A stretch of 64,000 bases of DNA from an uncultured Oscillospiraceae bacterium. GTDB taxonomy: Bacteria > Bacillota > Clostridia > Oscillospirales > Oscillospiraceae. Position numbers and translations under genes: made by a program. The notes beneath the pieces were generated by a model. That model did no database searches and had not been told where the DNA came from. It saw only the letters and a program-made list of their open reading frames with translations. The stretch lies in the NCBI GenBank assembly GCA_910578735.1, contig CAJTSQ010000008.1, forward strand, positions 12,928 through 76,927, read 5' to 3'. Shown here piece after piece: positions 23,122 to 31,646 of this stretch (position 1 is the first letter of the stretch; every line of letters starts with the position of its first letter).

Positions 23122-24462
23122 ATGACTGGCGCAATGTACGCCGCCCTGGGCGGCCTGAAATCCCACATGAGCAAACTGAACGTCATCGGCAACAATATCG
23201 CCAACGTGAACACCTACGGCTATAAGGCGCAGCGGATGAGCTTCAAGGAGTCTATGTACACCACCAGCCGTTCCGGCTCCAATGGCGGGGCTACCGCCGG
23301 CGGTAATAACCCCTCCCAGGTCGGTTACGGCACTATGGTTGGGTCCATCGACCTGAACATGAGCCCCTCCACCTACGCCCCCACCGGCTGGGGCCTGGAC
23401 ACCTATATCGACGGCGAGGGCTTCTTTATGGTGGGTGATAAGGACGGCAATATCATGGGCAACTCCGACCTGAGCAAGCTGGACCTGAGCCGCGTGGGTG
23501 ACTTCTGGGTTGATCCCGAAGGTTATATCTGTAACCGTGACGGCAAGTGCCTTTATGGCTTTGCCCGGGTGCAGAATCCGGATTATATCCCGAATCCGAC
23601 AGAGAAGGACAAGACTGATGCTGCGGCCGCAAAGCCCCCAAAGGATATCACAAGTAAGACGATTATCAGCTCGCAGCTGGTTCCCCTGCGCGTGCCCCTG
23701 TCCGCCGCCGCGCCGACCGAGAAGAACGGCGGTTTGATTCCTGGAGATGCTACTGCCACACCGCCCACGGAAGATTCTTATTTGTGGGATGAAGGCGATC
23801 CTGTTTACCCTTATCTGGTCGAATCGACAAGCGCTGATGGCAAGACCTATATGGTAAATCAGTATGCCGAGCCGAATACGAAAGCTACGATTCCGGGCGC
23901 TAACAATAATAATCCCGGTGGTGGCGGCGGCGGTGGCGGTGGTGCTGCCGGTACTGTCCCAGATACCCCCAGCTCTATCGTTCCCGGCGAGGATACCGAT
24001 CCCTTGTCTACGTCTGGTGTGCTGCACGTCCAGCTAAAGAGCATGGGCGTTGAAAAGAATGGTGCCATTACCGGTATTGCCGCCAATGGTGAGACTGTGA
24101 TTCTTGGCTATATTGCCATTGCCAACGTTGACAGCCCTGACGGCGTGACCCATATTGACGGCCCCTACTACAAAGCCATGGGCGGCGCGGGCAAGGTGCG
24201 CGTCTCCGCGCTGAACGGTGTGCTGGAGGGTAAATATCTGGGCAACCAGGTTATCAAGGACGATGTGCCCCCCGACCCTGCTGACGCCATCGTCAACGAA
24301 AAAGCCGTAGAGCTGCGTGACGGCGGCCTGGAGGCCTCCAGCACGGACGTGGCGGAGGAGTTCTCCCAGATGATTACCACCCAGCGCGGCTATCAGGCCA
24401 ACACCCGTATCGTCACCGTCACCGACTCCATGCTGGAAGAGCTGGTGAACATGAAGCGGTAA
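23122..24462 (+). CDS. flgE: Flagellar hook protein FlgE, with variable insert
   Basis: 446 residues from the ATG at 23122 (GAAAGGAAG upstream; a second in-frame ATG lies four codons on). N-terminal GLKSHMSKLNVIGNNIANVNTYGYKAQRMSF and C-terminal EFSQMITTQRGYQANTRIVTVTDSMLEELVNMKR are canonical. The middle, about residues 147-313, uses more AT-ending codons, contains a nine-glycine run (G266-G274) and is P/T/N-rich; it would form the surface of the hook. FlgE polymerises as the universal joint. Confidence 0.93.
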   Translation: MTGAMYAALGGLKSHMSKLNVIGNNIANVNTYGYKAQRMSFKESMYTTSRSGSNGGATAGGNNPSQVGYGTMVGSIDLNMSPSTYAPTGWGLDTYIDGEGFFMVGDKDGNIMGNSDLSKLDLSRVGDFWVDPEGYICNRDGKCLYGFARVQNPDYIPNPTEKDKTDAAAAKPPKDITSKTIISSQLVPLRVPLSAAAPTEKNGGLIPGDATATPPTEDSYLWDEGDPVYPYLVESTSADGKTYMVNQYAEPNTKATIPGANNNNPGGGGGGGGGAAGTVPDTPSSIVPGEDTDPLSTSGVLHVQLKSMGVEKNGAITGIAANGETVILGYIAIANVDSPDGVTHIDGPYYKAMGGAGKVRVSALNGVLEGKYLGNQVIKDDVPPDPADAIVNEKAVELRDGGLEASSTDVAEEFSQMITTQRGYQANTRIVTVTDSMLEELVNMKR

Positions 24463-24484
24463 GCAATATTTTAAGGTGAGCGCC

Positions 24485-24629
24485 AAAGGCCCCCTTGCGA
24501 AAGGGGGCTGGCACCGCTGAAAGCGGTGACTGGGGGATTCCGTCAGCCGGAACCGCTCCGCGCGGGCGGAATCCCTCCACCACCGGGCTGCGCCCGGCGG
24601 TCCCCCTCCCTTTGGCAAGGGAGGCTTTA
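24485..24629. repeat. Intergenic GC-rich repeat, copy 3
   Basis: Same family and orientation as 2161-2303: AAAGGCCCCCTTGCGAAAGGGGGC, CACCGCTGAAAGCGGTG hairpin, GGGGGATTCCGT, diverged core, CCGGGCTGCGCCCGG hairpin and CCCTTTGGCAAGGGAGG end. It sits inside the fla operon between flgE and flbD without interrupting a gene; its hairpins could act on readthrough transcripts. Confidence 0.8.
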
Positions 24630-24680
24630 TGGAGAGCGTTCTATGGGAGCTTGATTGGAAAGAGGAAAGGAAGGTTTATC

Positions 24681-24896
24681 ATGATCCAACTGACAAAACG
24701 CAATGGCGAGCGGTTTTTGCTCAACCATCAGCAAATCCAGTGCATCGAGATGATTCCCGAGTCCAAAATTGTCATGATGAACCGGGATTACTTTATCGTC
24801 AAGGAGTCCCCGGAGCAGATCATCCGGCGCATTACCGAGTACAACGCCAAGGTGCAGGATGTTCACCGGGTTTTAACCATCGAGGACCGGCGCTGA
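24681..24896 (+). CDS. flbD: FlbD-family flagellar protein
   Basis: 71 residues: MIQLTKRNGERFLLNHQQIQCIEMIPES and YFIVKESPEQIIRRITEYN match FlbD (B. subtilis YlzI/SwrD), which boosts stator power in B. subtilis. The ATG follows AAAGGAAGG. Directly upstream of motA-motB here, consistent with the SwrD role in torque. Confidence 0.92.
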   Translation: MIQLTKRNGERFLLNHQQIQCIEMIPESKIVMMNRDYFIVKESPEQIIRRITEYNAKVQDVHRVLTIEDRR

Positions 24897-25035
24897 ACCG
24901 GTCCCCCTAGGGCATGTTTGACAGGTGCCAGTCCGGCGCCAGGAGGCCCTCGGGCCCGGATGGGGCTGACGCCTCTCAAATGTGCCCTGAGACAGAAAAA
25001 TTACCCCCTGTGGGGAGAGGAGCGGACATACGGCA

Positions 25036-25866
25036 ATGAATTTGACTTACATTATCGGTACCATAGGCGCCTTCCTGGTCATGGTCTTCGGCATGATCTT
25101 CGACAAAAACGGAGCGGGCTTTTCCGAGATGATCAATTTTACCAAGATCGGAAACTTTTGGGACCCGTCCAGTATCCTTATCGTGGTTGGCTGTACTATT
25201 TTCGTCTTGGTGTCCAGTTTCCCCCCCAGTGCCCTGAAGGACATCCCCAAGCACTTCAAGATTATGATGAACACTAAGAAGAACGACCCCATGTCTGCCA
25301 TCGACCAGCTGGTGGAGCTGGCCCAGGTGGCCCGTAAAAACGGCCTGCTGGCCCTGGAGGAAAAGGGCAACCAGCAGGAGGACCCCTTCTTCAAACAGTG
25401 CATCATGCTTATTGTGGACAACAACGACGCCGACCAGGCCAAGGAAATCATGATGAACGACATCGAGCAGTCCTGTGCCCGGCATGATGACGCCGCCGGC
25501 ATGTACGACAAGGCCTCCGCCATAGCCCCGGCCTTCGGCATGGTGGGCACCCTGGTGGGCCTGATCAACATGCTGGCCGCCATGGACGTCTCCAGCGGCG
25601 GCGGCGACCTGGGCCCCTCCATGGCCACCGCCCTGATTACTACCCTCTACGGCTGCGTGCTGGCCCACATGATCTTCGGCCCCATCGCCAACCAGCTGCG
25701 CAAGCGAGACGAGGAGGAAACCCTGTGTAAGCTCATCATCGTGGAGGGCATCATGTCCATCCAGTCCGGCGCCAACCCCAAATTCCTCCGGGAGAAGCTG
25801 CTCACCTTCATGTCTCAGAAGCAGCGCGACGGCGAGGGCGGCGGAGGCAAGAAGAAAGAGGAGTGA
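25036..25866 (+). CDS. motA: Flagellar motor stator protein MotA
   Basis: 276 residues with four membrane helices (about 3-22, 38-56, 154-176, 191-211). A large cytoplasmic loop carries the charges that contact FliG. The stator prolines are present in LGPSMATAL and FGPIANQL. MotA forms a pentamer around MotB. The basic/glycine-rich tail ends GGGKKKEE. ATG follows a GGGGAGAGGAG region. Confidence 0.95.
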   Translation: MNLTYIIGTIGAFLVMVFGMIFDKNGAGFSEMINFTKIGNFWDPSSILIVVGCTIFVLVSSFPPSALKDIPKHFKIMMNTKKNDPMSAIDQLVELAQVARKNGLLALEEKGNQQEDPFFKQCIMLIVDNNDADQAKEIMMNDIEQSCARHDDAAGMYDKASAIAPAFGMVGTLVGLINMLAAMDVSSGGGDLGPSMATALITTLYGCVLAHMIFGPIANQLRKRDEEETLCKLIIVEGIMSIQSGANPKFLREKLLTFMSQKQRDGEGGGGKKKEE

Positions 25867-25896
25867 TCCTCTGTCCCCTGGAACTGAGGTGAAAGT

Positions 25897-26700
25897 ATGG
25901 CAAGCATTAAAAAGAAAAGCTCCGGCGGTGGCGGCGGCGCCAACTGGATGGATACCTATGGCGACATGGTCACCCTGTTGCTGTGTTTCTTCGTCCTGCT
26001 CTATTCCATGTCCACCATTGACACTAAAAAATGGGAATGGATCGTCCAGCAGTTCAACAAGGATTATAACCCCACCCAGGCCGTAGAACCGGGGCCGGAG
26101 CCGGACCCAGCCAACAGCGGCGGCGGCGCCGGCCTGCCCACCACCCAGGTGGATGAGGCCATGCAGGAGCTGTACGATTTTCTGGCTGCTTTCGCCCAGC
26201 AGCAGGACAGCTCCGTTTCGGTGAGCAAGGGGGACGGCTACGTGTTCATCTCCTTTGACGACACCGTCTTTTTCGACGGTGACAGCTCCACCATCCGCCC
26301 CGAGGGCGAGGCCCTGCTGGATGGCATCATCCCCGCCCTGGAGAGAGCGGGGCAGTATGTGGACGAGCTGCGAGTCATGGGCCATACCGCCCAGCGCCAG
26401 GCCAATGCCCCCAACAGAGTCGATACGGACCGCCGCCTGGCCTCCGGGCGGGCCACGGAAGTGGTGATATACCTCCAGGAGCGCCTCGACTCCATATCCC
26501 CCGGCCGCTTGATTCCCATGGGCTATGGACAGTGGCGGCCCGTGTCCGGCAACGAGACCAGCGAGTCCCGGTCCAAGAACCGCCGGGTGGAGCTGGTCAT
26601 CACCGGCAAGGACCTGGAGAATATCCTGGAAGACAACTTTGAGCAGTACTATACCATGTATGAGACGACCACCGGCCAGACCGTGGAGAGGCCGGATTAA
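25897..26700 (+). CDS. motB: Flagellar motor stator protein MotB
   Basis: 267 residues. A single N-terminal membrane helix with the ion-binding D23 in WMDTYGDMVTLLLCFFVLLYSM, then a linker with plug-like and Pro/Gly-rich segments. A C-terminal OmpA/peptidoglycan-binding domain (VMGHTAQRQ, DRRLASGRATEVVIYL, SKNRRVELVIT) completes it. It anchors the stator to the wall. Proton versus sodium use cannot be decided from sequence alone. Confidence 0.95.
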   Translation: MASIKKKSSGGGGGANWMDTYGDMVTLLLCFFVLLYSMSTIDTKKWEWIVQQFNKDYNPTQAVEPGPEPDPANSGGGAGLPTTQVDEAMQELYDFLAAFAQQQDSSVSVSKGDGYVFISFDDTVFFDGDSSTIRPEGEALLDGIIPALERAGQYVDELRVMGHTAQRQANAPNRVDTDRRLASGRATEVVIYLQERLDSISPGRLIPMGYGQWRPVSGNETSESRSKNRRVELVITGKDLENILEDNFEQYYTMYETTTGQTVERPD

Positions 26701-26753
26701 GGCTGTGCGTTCCCGGTGTGGGAAAAGACCTGGTTAGCAAATGAGGGAGTAAT

Positions 26754-27743
26754 ATGGCTGAAGTCTTATCACAAAGTCAGATAGACGCCCTGCTGAACGC
26801 CGCCCGAAGCGGCGAGCTGGACGTAGACGCTCCATCGGAGAAATCCTCGGAGCAAAAATATCGTAAATACGACTTTTACAGCCCGAGGAAGTTCACTAAG
26901 GACAGGCTGAAGATGCTAAACAGCATCTTTGAGGGCTACGCCCGGGTTATCAACTCCAGGATCAACGCCCTGCTTCACACAACTTGTGAGATCGAGGTGG
27001 ACAGTGTGGAGGAGCAGCGATATTATGAGTTCTCCAACGCTCTGACCGAGAGCGATGTGGTGGCCCTGGCCAAGATCGATCTGGAAAAGCTCCAGGAGGA
27101 CACCCCCATTCTGGTCCACCTGGCCACGCCGGTGCTGCTGTCCATGCTGGACCGCCTGATGGGCGGCGAGGGCGACCCCGACCCCAACCTGCCCGGTGAT
27201 TACAACCTTACCGACCTGGAACTGAATATGTACGAGGACTTCGTCCGGGACCTGATCTCCATCATGGGAGGCAGCTGGGAGAACTATATCACCCTGCACT
27301 TTGAATATACCCGTACCGAGGTGAACCCCACCCTGGTCCAGCTCATCGGTTACGACGAGACGGTGGTCATCGTGGGTCTCAATATCAAGTTTCCCAACTG
27401 CGCGGGCCGGTTCAGCCTGTGCCTGCCCGGCGTGATGCTAACCAATATCTTCAGCGAGATCAGCAAGAACACGACCCGGCGCACCACAGGCGAGGATAAG
27501 TCTGATGAGATTTTCGGTACCCTGCGGGAATCCGAGCTGGAGATCGTGGCCGAGCTGGCCCGGACCCGTATTTTACTCAGCGATCTGTACCACTTGAACG
27601 TAGGCGACGTGGTGGATATCAAGCGGCCCAAGGACTCTCCCGTCTTCCTGAATATCGGCGGGCGGCGGTGGTTCGACGGGCGCATGGGCACCAGCAATAA
27701 GCAGGTGGCTGTGAAAATAGGCGAAACCTACTACAAAGCCTAA
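26754..27743 (+). CDS. fliM: Flagellar motor switch protein FliM
   Basis: 329 residues. The N-terminal CheY-binding peptide LSQSQIDALL (residues 5-14), CheC-like middle domain (FSNALTESDVVALAKID, PVLLSMLDRLMGGEG) and C-terminal SpoA domain are all present. It forms most of the C-ring and receives CheY-P. It follows motB directly; the fliL gene that usually intervenes is absent. Confidence 0.96.
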   Translation: MAEVLSQSQIDALLNAARSGELDVDAPSEKSSEQKYRKYDFYSPRKFTKDRLKMLNSIFEGYARVINSRINALLHTTCEIEVDSVEEQRYYEFSNALTESDVVALAKIDLEKLQEDTPILVHLATPVLLSMLDRLMGGEGDPDPNLPGDYNLTDLELNMYEDFVRDLISIMGGSWENYITLHFEYTRTEVNPTLVQLIGYDETVVIVGLNIKFPNCAGRFSLCLPGVMLTNIFSEISKNTTRRTTGEDKSDEIFGTLRESELEIVAELARTRILLSDLYHLNVGDVVDIKRPKDSPVFLNIGGRRWFDGRMGTSNKQVAVKIGETYYKA

Positions 27744-27758
27744 AAGGAGCGATTCTGG

Positions 27759-29048
27759 ATGGAAGATATTATTTTCAACCCGATGTTCATAGATGCCATC
27801 GGGGAAATCATGAACATCAGCCTGGGCTCCTCCGCCACTGCGGCCTCCAATATGCTGGACCACCGGGTGGATATCACGACCCCCAGGGTGGAGATCGTCA
27901 ATGCGGAGGACTTCGCTCTGGGCAAAATCGAGCCGGCCGTGGGCGTGGAGATCAAATACGTCTGCGGCCTGGAGGGCAGCAACATCATGCTGCTCAAGCG
28001 CAGCGATGTGAAGGCCATCGTAGACATCCTGCTGGGCACTGAGACCCCCGATGAGGAATTTGAGCTGAACGACCTGTCCATCAGCGCCGTGTGTGAGCTG
28101 ATGAACCAGATGATGGGCTCCTCCTCCACCGCCCTGTCCGACCTGCTGGGCCGCATGGTGAACATCTCCACCCCTGAGTCCTTTGAGCTGCAGGACCTGG
28201 ATAAAGTGAAGGAGGAACATTTCCCCGTCACCCAGGGCCCGGTGGTGGTGGTCCGGTTCAACCTGACCATTGAAGAGGTGCTGGACAGCGAGTTTATGAA
28301 TGTCATGTCGGTGGAGCTGGCCAAGGAGCTGGTGTCCGGCTTTGGGCTGGAGATGAACGAGGAGGAACCCGCCACGGCCCCAGCGGCTCCCGCCCCCGCC
28401 CCCGCGCCTGCGCCTGGCGGAGCCTCCCTCAGCCAGGAGGAGATCGAAAAGCTGCTGGGCAGCGGAGGGGCTGCACCTGCTGCGGCGCCGGCCCCCGCGC
28501 CTGCTCCGGCCCCGGCGCCTGCGGCGGCTCCCGCAGCTCCTGCAGCCGGGCCCGCCCCCGCCGGAATGCCGGCCGGCGCCCCCCCTGTGGCCCCCGGCGA
28601 GCAGCCCGTCTACCCCGGCTATCCCCCCTATGGGCAGATGCCCGGCGGATACCCCTATCCCTATCCGCCCTACCCCATGTATCAGCCCCAGCCCGCGCCG
28701 CCCCCGCCGGATCCCAAGGTCATCAATGCCCAGCCGGCCCGGATGCAGCCTTTGGATGCCGAGACCAAGCTGGGGCCGGAGCAGAAGCAGAACCTGGACC
28801 TGATTATGACCGTCCCCCTGGAGGTGGCGGTGGAGATCGGCCGTACCCGCCGAAAAATTCAGGATATCCTCTCCTTCTCCAAGGGCTCCCTGGTGGTTCT
28901 GGACAAGTTGGCCGGCGACCAGGTGGACCTGCTGGTCAACGGGCAGTGCGTTGCAAAGGGCGATGTGGTAGTGATCGACGACAACTTCGGCATCCGCATC
29001 ACCGAAATTTTGCAGAAACCGGACATTAATGAGTTAATCCAGGGATAA
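27759..29048 (+). CDS. fliY: Flagellar switch phosphatase FliY (CheC + FliN domains)
   Basis: 429 residues. CheC-like domain 1-200 with two phosphatase motifs, E16-x2-N19 and E113-x2-N116. A Pro/Ala-rich linker covers about 205-330, and the FliN-type SpoA domain 345-425. The CheY-binding-type peptide LSQEEIEKLL sits inside the linker at 224-233 rather than at the N-terminus as in B. subtilis FliY. The protein dephosphorylates CheY-P at the switch and completes the C-ring. RBS AAAGGAG. Confidence 0.94.
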   Translation: MEDIIFNPMFIDAIGEIMNISLGSSATAASNMLDHRVDITTPRVEIVNAEDFALGKIEPAVGVEIKYVCGLEGSNIMLLKRSDVKAIVDILLGTETPDEEFELNDLSISAVCELMNQMMGSSSTALSDLLGRMVNISTPESFELQDLDKVKEEHFPVTQGPVVVVRFNLTIEEVLDSEFMNVMSVELAKELVSGFGLEMNEEEPATAPAAPAPAPAPAPGGASLSQEEIEKLLGSGGAAPAAAPAPAPAPAPAPAAAPAAPAAGPAPAGMPAGAPPVAPGEQPVYPGYPPYGQMPGGYPYPYPPYPMYQPQPAPPPPDPKVINAQPARMQPLDAETKLGPEQKQNLDLIMTVPLEVAVEIGRTRRKIQDILSFSKGSLVVLDKLAGDQVDLLVNGQCVAKGDVVVIDDNFGIRITEILQKPDINELIQG

Positions 29049-29100
29049 AAGCGCCCAATTTAAATATAAATCTGAAATTTGAAAAAAAGGATGGTTAACT

Positions 29101-29466
29101 ATGGCTAAAATTCTGACGGTTGACGACGCTGCTTTTATGCGGAAGGTCATCAAGGACACTCTGAGCAAGGCCGGCTACACCGAGATCTTTGAGGCTGAAG
29201 ATGGGGCGATGGCGGTGGAGAAGTACAACGAGATCAAGCCTGATCTGGTGCTGATGGATATCACCATGCCCAACATGGACGGCCTGGAGGCGTTGAAGGC
29301 CATCCGCGCCGTTGACGCCAACGCCAATGTGGTCATGTGTTCCGCCATGGGACAGGAGACCATGGTCATTGACGCTATTCGCTCCGGAGCCAAGGACTTT
29401 ATCGTCAAGCCCTTTAAGCCCGAGCGCGTGCTGAAGACCGTTACCTCCATCGTGGGCGAGCCCTGA
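29101..29466 (+). CDS. cheY: Chemotaxis response regulator CheY
   Basis: 121 residues, single receiver domain. Acidic pair D8/D9, phosphoacceptor D53 (LVLMDITMPNMDG), S81 and K103 (VKPFKPERV) are all present. CheY-P binds FliM/FliY and is dephosphorylated by FliY and CheC, both encoded in this operon. RBS AAAAAGGATGG. The kinase gene cheA is not in the window. Confidence 0.97.
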   Translation: MAKILTVDDAAFMRKVIKDTLSKAGYTEIFEAEDGAMAVEKYNEIKPDLVLMDITMPNMDGLEALKAIRAVDANANVVMCSAMGQETMVIDAIRSGAKDFIVKPFKPERVLKTVTSIVGEP

Positions 29467-29467
29467 T

Positions 29468-29839
29468 ATGACGCTCCCCCAAATTCTAGGCGTCCTGAGT
29501 ATGCTGGCCGCCGTCCTTCTGGTGCTGGTCGGGGCCTATGCGTTCACCCGCTGGGCGGGCAAGAACCTGGCCGGCGGATTTACCGGCGTTCTGGGCGGCA
29601 GCGGCCGTATTGAGGTGCTGGACCGGGCCAGCCTGGGAAAGGACCAGCTCCTTCTGGTGGTCCGGGCCGGCCAGCGCTATCTGCTGCTGGGCAGCGCCCC
29701 CAACGGGGTGACCCTGCTGGCGGAGCTGACCCAGGAGGAGGGGGAGAATTGGAAGCTGCCCGCGCCCCGGACAGACCAGACAGGGAAGCAGTTTCCCGAT
29801 TTCCGCGCCCTGATGCGGCGGCTGAGAGAGAAAGACTGA
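29468..29839 (+). CDS. fliO: Flagellar biosynthesis protein FliO (FliZ in Bacillus)
   Basis: 123 residues starting 1 bp after the cheY stop. One N-terminal membrane helix (about 5-25) and a cytoplasmic part with IEVLDRASLGKDQLLLVVRAGQRYLLLGS, the FliO signature. FliO assists assembly of the FliP/FliR export gate. Bacillus numbering calls this gene fliZ. Confidence 0.9.
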   Translation: MTLPQILGVLSMLAAVLLVLVGAYAFTRWAGKNLAGGFTGVLGGSGRIEVLDRASLGKDQLLLVVRAGQRYLLLGSAPNGVTLLAELTQEEGENWKLPAPRTDQTGKQFPDFRALMRRLREKD

Positions 29840-29879
29840 CCACATAGCAATGCTGGCCGTGAAATGAGGTGAGGAAAGG

Positions 29880-30551
29880 ATGCCAACTGACGCGCTGATT
29901 AATGTAAATGGCGACAGTGTGCAGGCGCTGGAGATTCTGTTTTTTACCACTGTCCTGATGCTCCTCCCCTCTCTCATCATCATGATGACCTCCTTCACCC
30001 GGTACATCGTGGCGTTTTCCTTCCTCCGCAGCGCCATGGGCACCCAACAGACCCCGCCCAACATGGTGCTCATCGGCATGGCCCTGATCCTGACCCTGTT
30101 TACCATGACCCCCACTCTGAACGCCGTCAATGAGGAGGCCTTTGCCCCCTACCAGGCGGAGGAGATCGATCAGGTGGAGTTTTTTGAGCGGGCCCAGGTG
30201 CCCTTCAAACGCTTTATGGCCAGATGGACCGCGCTGGAGAGCATGGAGCTGTACTGCCGCATGGCCGGCGTGGACGAACCGGAGACAGAGGAGGAGGCAG
30301 TTCAGCTTCCGCTGACAGTAATTGTTCCGGCCTTTGTCACCACCGAGCTGAAGCGGGCTTTTGAAATCGGCTTCCTGCTGTATATCCCCTTCATGCTCAT
30401 TGATATGGTGGTGTCCTCCACTCTGATGTCCATGGGCATGATCATGCTCCCGCCGTCCATGATTTCCACCCCCTTCAAGCTGCTGCTGTTTATCCTGTTG
30501 GACGGGTGGCAGTTGCTCTTCGCCACCCTGGCCGCCGGCTTCAGCGGGTAA
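29880..30551 (+). CDS. fliP: Flagellar export gate protein FliP
   Basis: 223 residues, similar in length to B. subtilis FliP. Four membrane helices, with the core TRYIVAFSFLRSAMGTQQTPPNMVLIGMALILTLFTM and C-terminal FEIGFLLYIPFMLIDMVVSSTLMSMGMIMLPPSMISTPFKLLLFIL. FliP5-FliQ4-FliR1 forms the export gate. RBS GGTGAGGAAAGG ending next to the ATG. Confidence 0.96.
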   Translation: MPTDALINVNGDSVQALEILFFTTVLMLLPSLIIMMTSFTRYIVAFSFLRSAMGTQQTPPNMVLIGMALILTLFTMTPTLNAVNEEAFAPYQAEEIDQVEFFERAQVPFKRFMARWTALESMELYCRMAGVDEPETEEEAVQLPLTVIVPAFVTTELKRAFEIGFLLYIPFMLIDMVVSSTLMSMGMIMLPPSMISTPFKLLLFILLDGWQLLFATLAAGFSG

Positions 30552-30560
30552 GGAGGGAAC

Positions 30561-30824
30561 ATGGACACAAATTCGATTACCCAAACCCTGCGGGAGGGCG
30601 TCTGGGTTGCCATCAAGCTGGGCGGCCCTATGCTGATTCTCAGTATGGCAGTGGGTGTACTCATCGCTATTTTTCAGGCGGTGACCCAGATTCATGAGCA
30701 GACCATCTCCTTTATCCTAAAGCTGATCGTGGTCATCCTGGTCCTCCTCATAGGAGGAGGCTGGATGATGGAGACGCTGCTGGAGTATACCCGAGAAATT
30801 TTTACCCTGATGGCCACCCGGTAG
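30561..30824 (+). CDS. fliQ: Flagellar export gate protein FliQ
   Basis: 87 residues, two membrane helices. Signature LILSMAVGVLIAIFQAVTQIHEQTISFILK. Starts 9 bp after fliP behind AAGGAGG. Confidence 0.96.
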   Translation: MDTNSITQTLREGVWVAIKLGGPMLILSMAVGVLIAIFQAVTQIHEQTISFILKLIVVILVLLIGGGWMMETLLEYTREIFTLMATR

Positions 30825-30840
30825 CAAGGGGGGGATAATT

Positions 30841-31605
30841 GTGGACTGGACACAGCTGACCCTCTTTATGCTGATCGTGGGAAGAATGACCGGCTGCATC
30901 GTGTTTAACCCCCTGTTAGGACGGCGGGGTGTCCCCGGAATGGTCAAGGCCGGGCTGATTATGCTGCTGTCCGTCGGCGTGTACCCCCTGGCCACCATGG
31001 AGGCGGAAATTCCGTCCACCATGCTGGGCCTGGCGCTGGTCTTCCTGCTGGAGATGTTCCTGGGCTACGTGCTTGGGCTGATAGTAAACATCTTTTTCTA
31101 TATCCCCCTGCTGGCCGGTTCGACCATTGATACCCAGATGGGCCTGTCTATGGGCGCCACCTACGACCCCGCCTCCGGGACCCAGGTAACCGCCACTTCC
31201 ACCCTGCTCAACGTGCTCATGTCGCTGCTGTTTTTCGCGGCCAACGGACATCACACCCTGCTGCGTATTTTTGTGACCTCGGGCCGGGTGGTCCCCTTTG
31301 GGGGCGTGACCCTGGGGGAGGACCTCTATGCGGCCCTGATTGAGCTGTTTATCAGCTGCACCGTCCTGGGCGTGAAGCTCTGTATGCCCATCCTGGCAGC
31401 GGAGCTGATGGGTCAGGTGGGCATGGGCATTCTGATGAAGGTGATTCCCCAGATCAACGTGTTTGCTATCAACATCGAGCTGAAGGTGATTATAGGCCTG
31501 TCCCTGACCCTGATCCTGATGTCCCCCTTCAGCGAGTTCCTATTGGATGCGGAGGCTCAGATGCTCCTAGAGATCCAGCGCATACTGCCCCACATGTCAG
31601 GTTGA
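30841..31605 (+). CDS. fliR: Flagellar export gate protein FliR
   Basis: 254 residues, about six membrane helices. Characteristic RMTGCIVFNPLLGRRGVPGMVKAGLIMLLS opening and a GTG start after AAGGGGGG. It is the single-copy subunit closing the gate and contacting FlhB. Downstream flhB completes the export core. Confidence 0.94.
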   Translation: MDWTQLTLFMLIVGRMTGCIVFNPLLGRRGVPGMVKAGLIMLLSVGVYPLATMEAEIPSTMLGLALVFLLEMFLGYVLGLIVNIFFYIPLLAGSTIDTQMGLSMGATYDPASGTQVTATSTLLNVLMSLLFFAANGHHTLLRIFVTSGRVVPFGGVTLGEDLYAALIELFISCTVLGVKLCMPILAAELMGQVGMGILMKVIPQINVFAINIELKVIIGLSLTLILMSPFSEFLLDAEAQMLLEIQRILPHMSG

Positions 31606-31646
31606 TCAGGCACAGTTAAATCGGCTGACAGAGGGGGGAGAACTCC

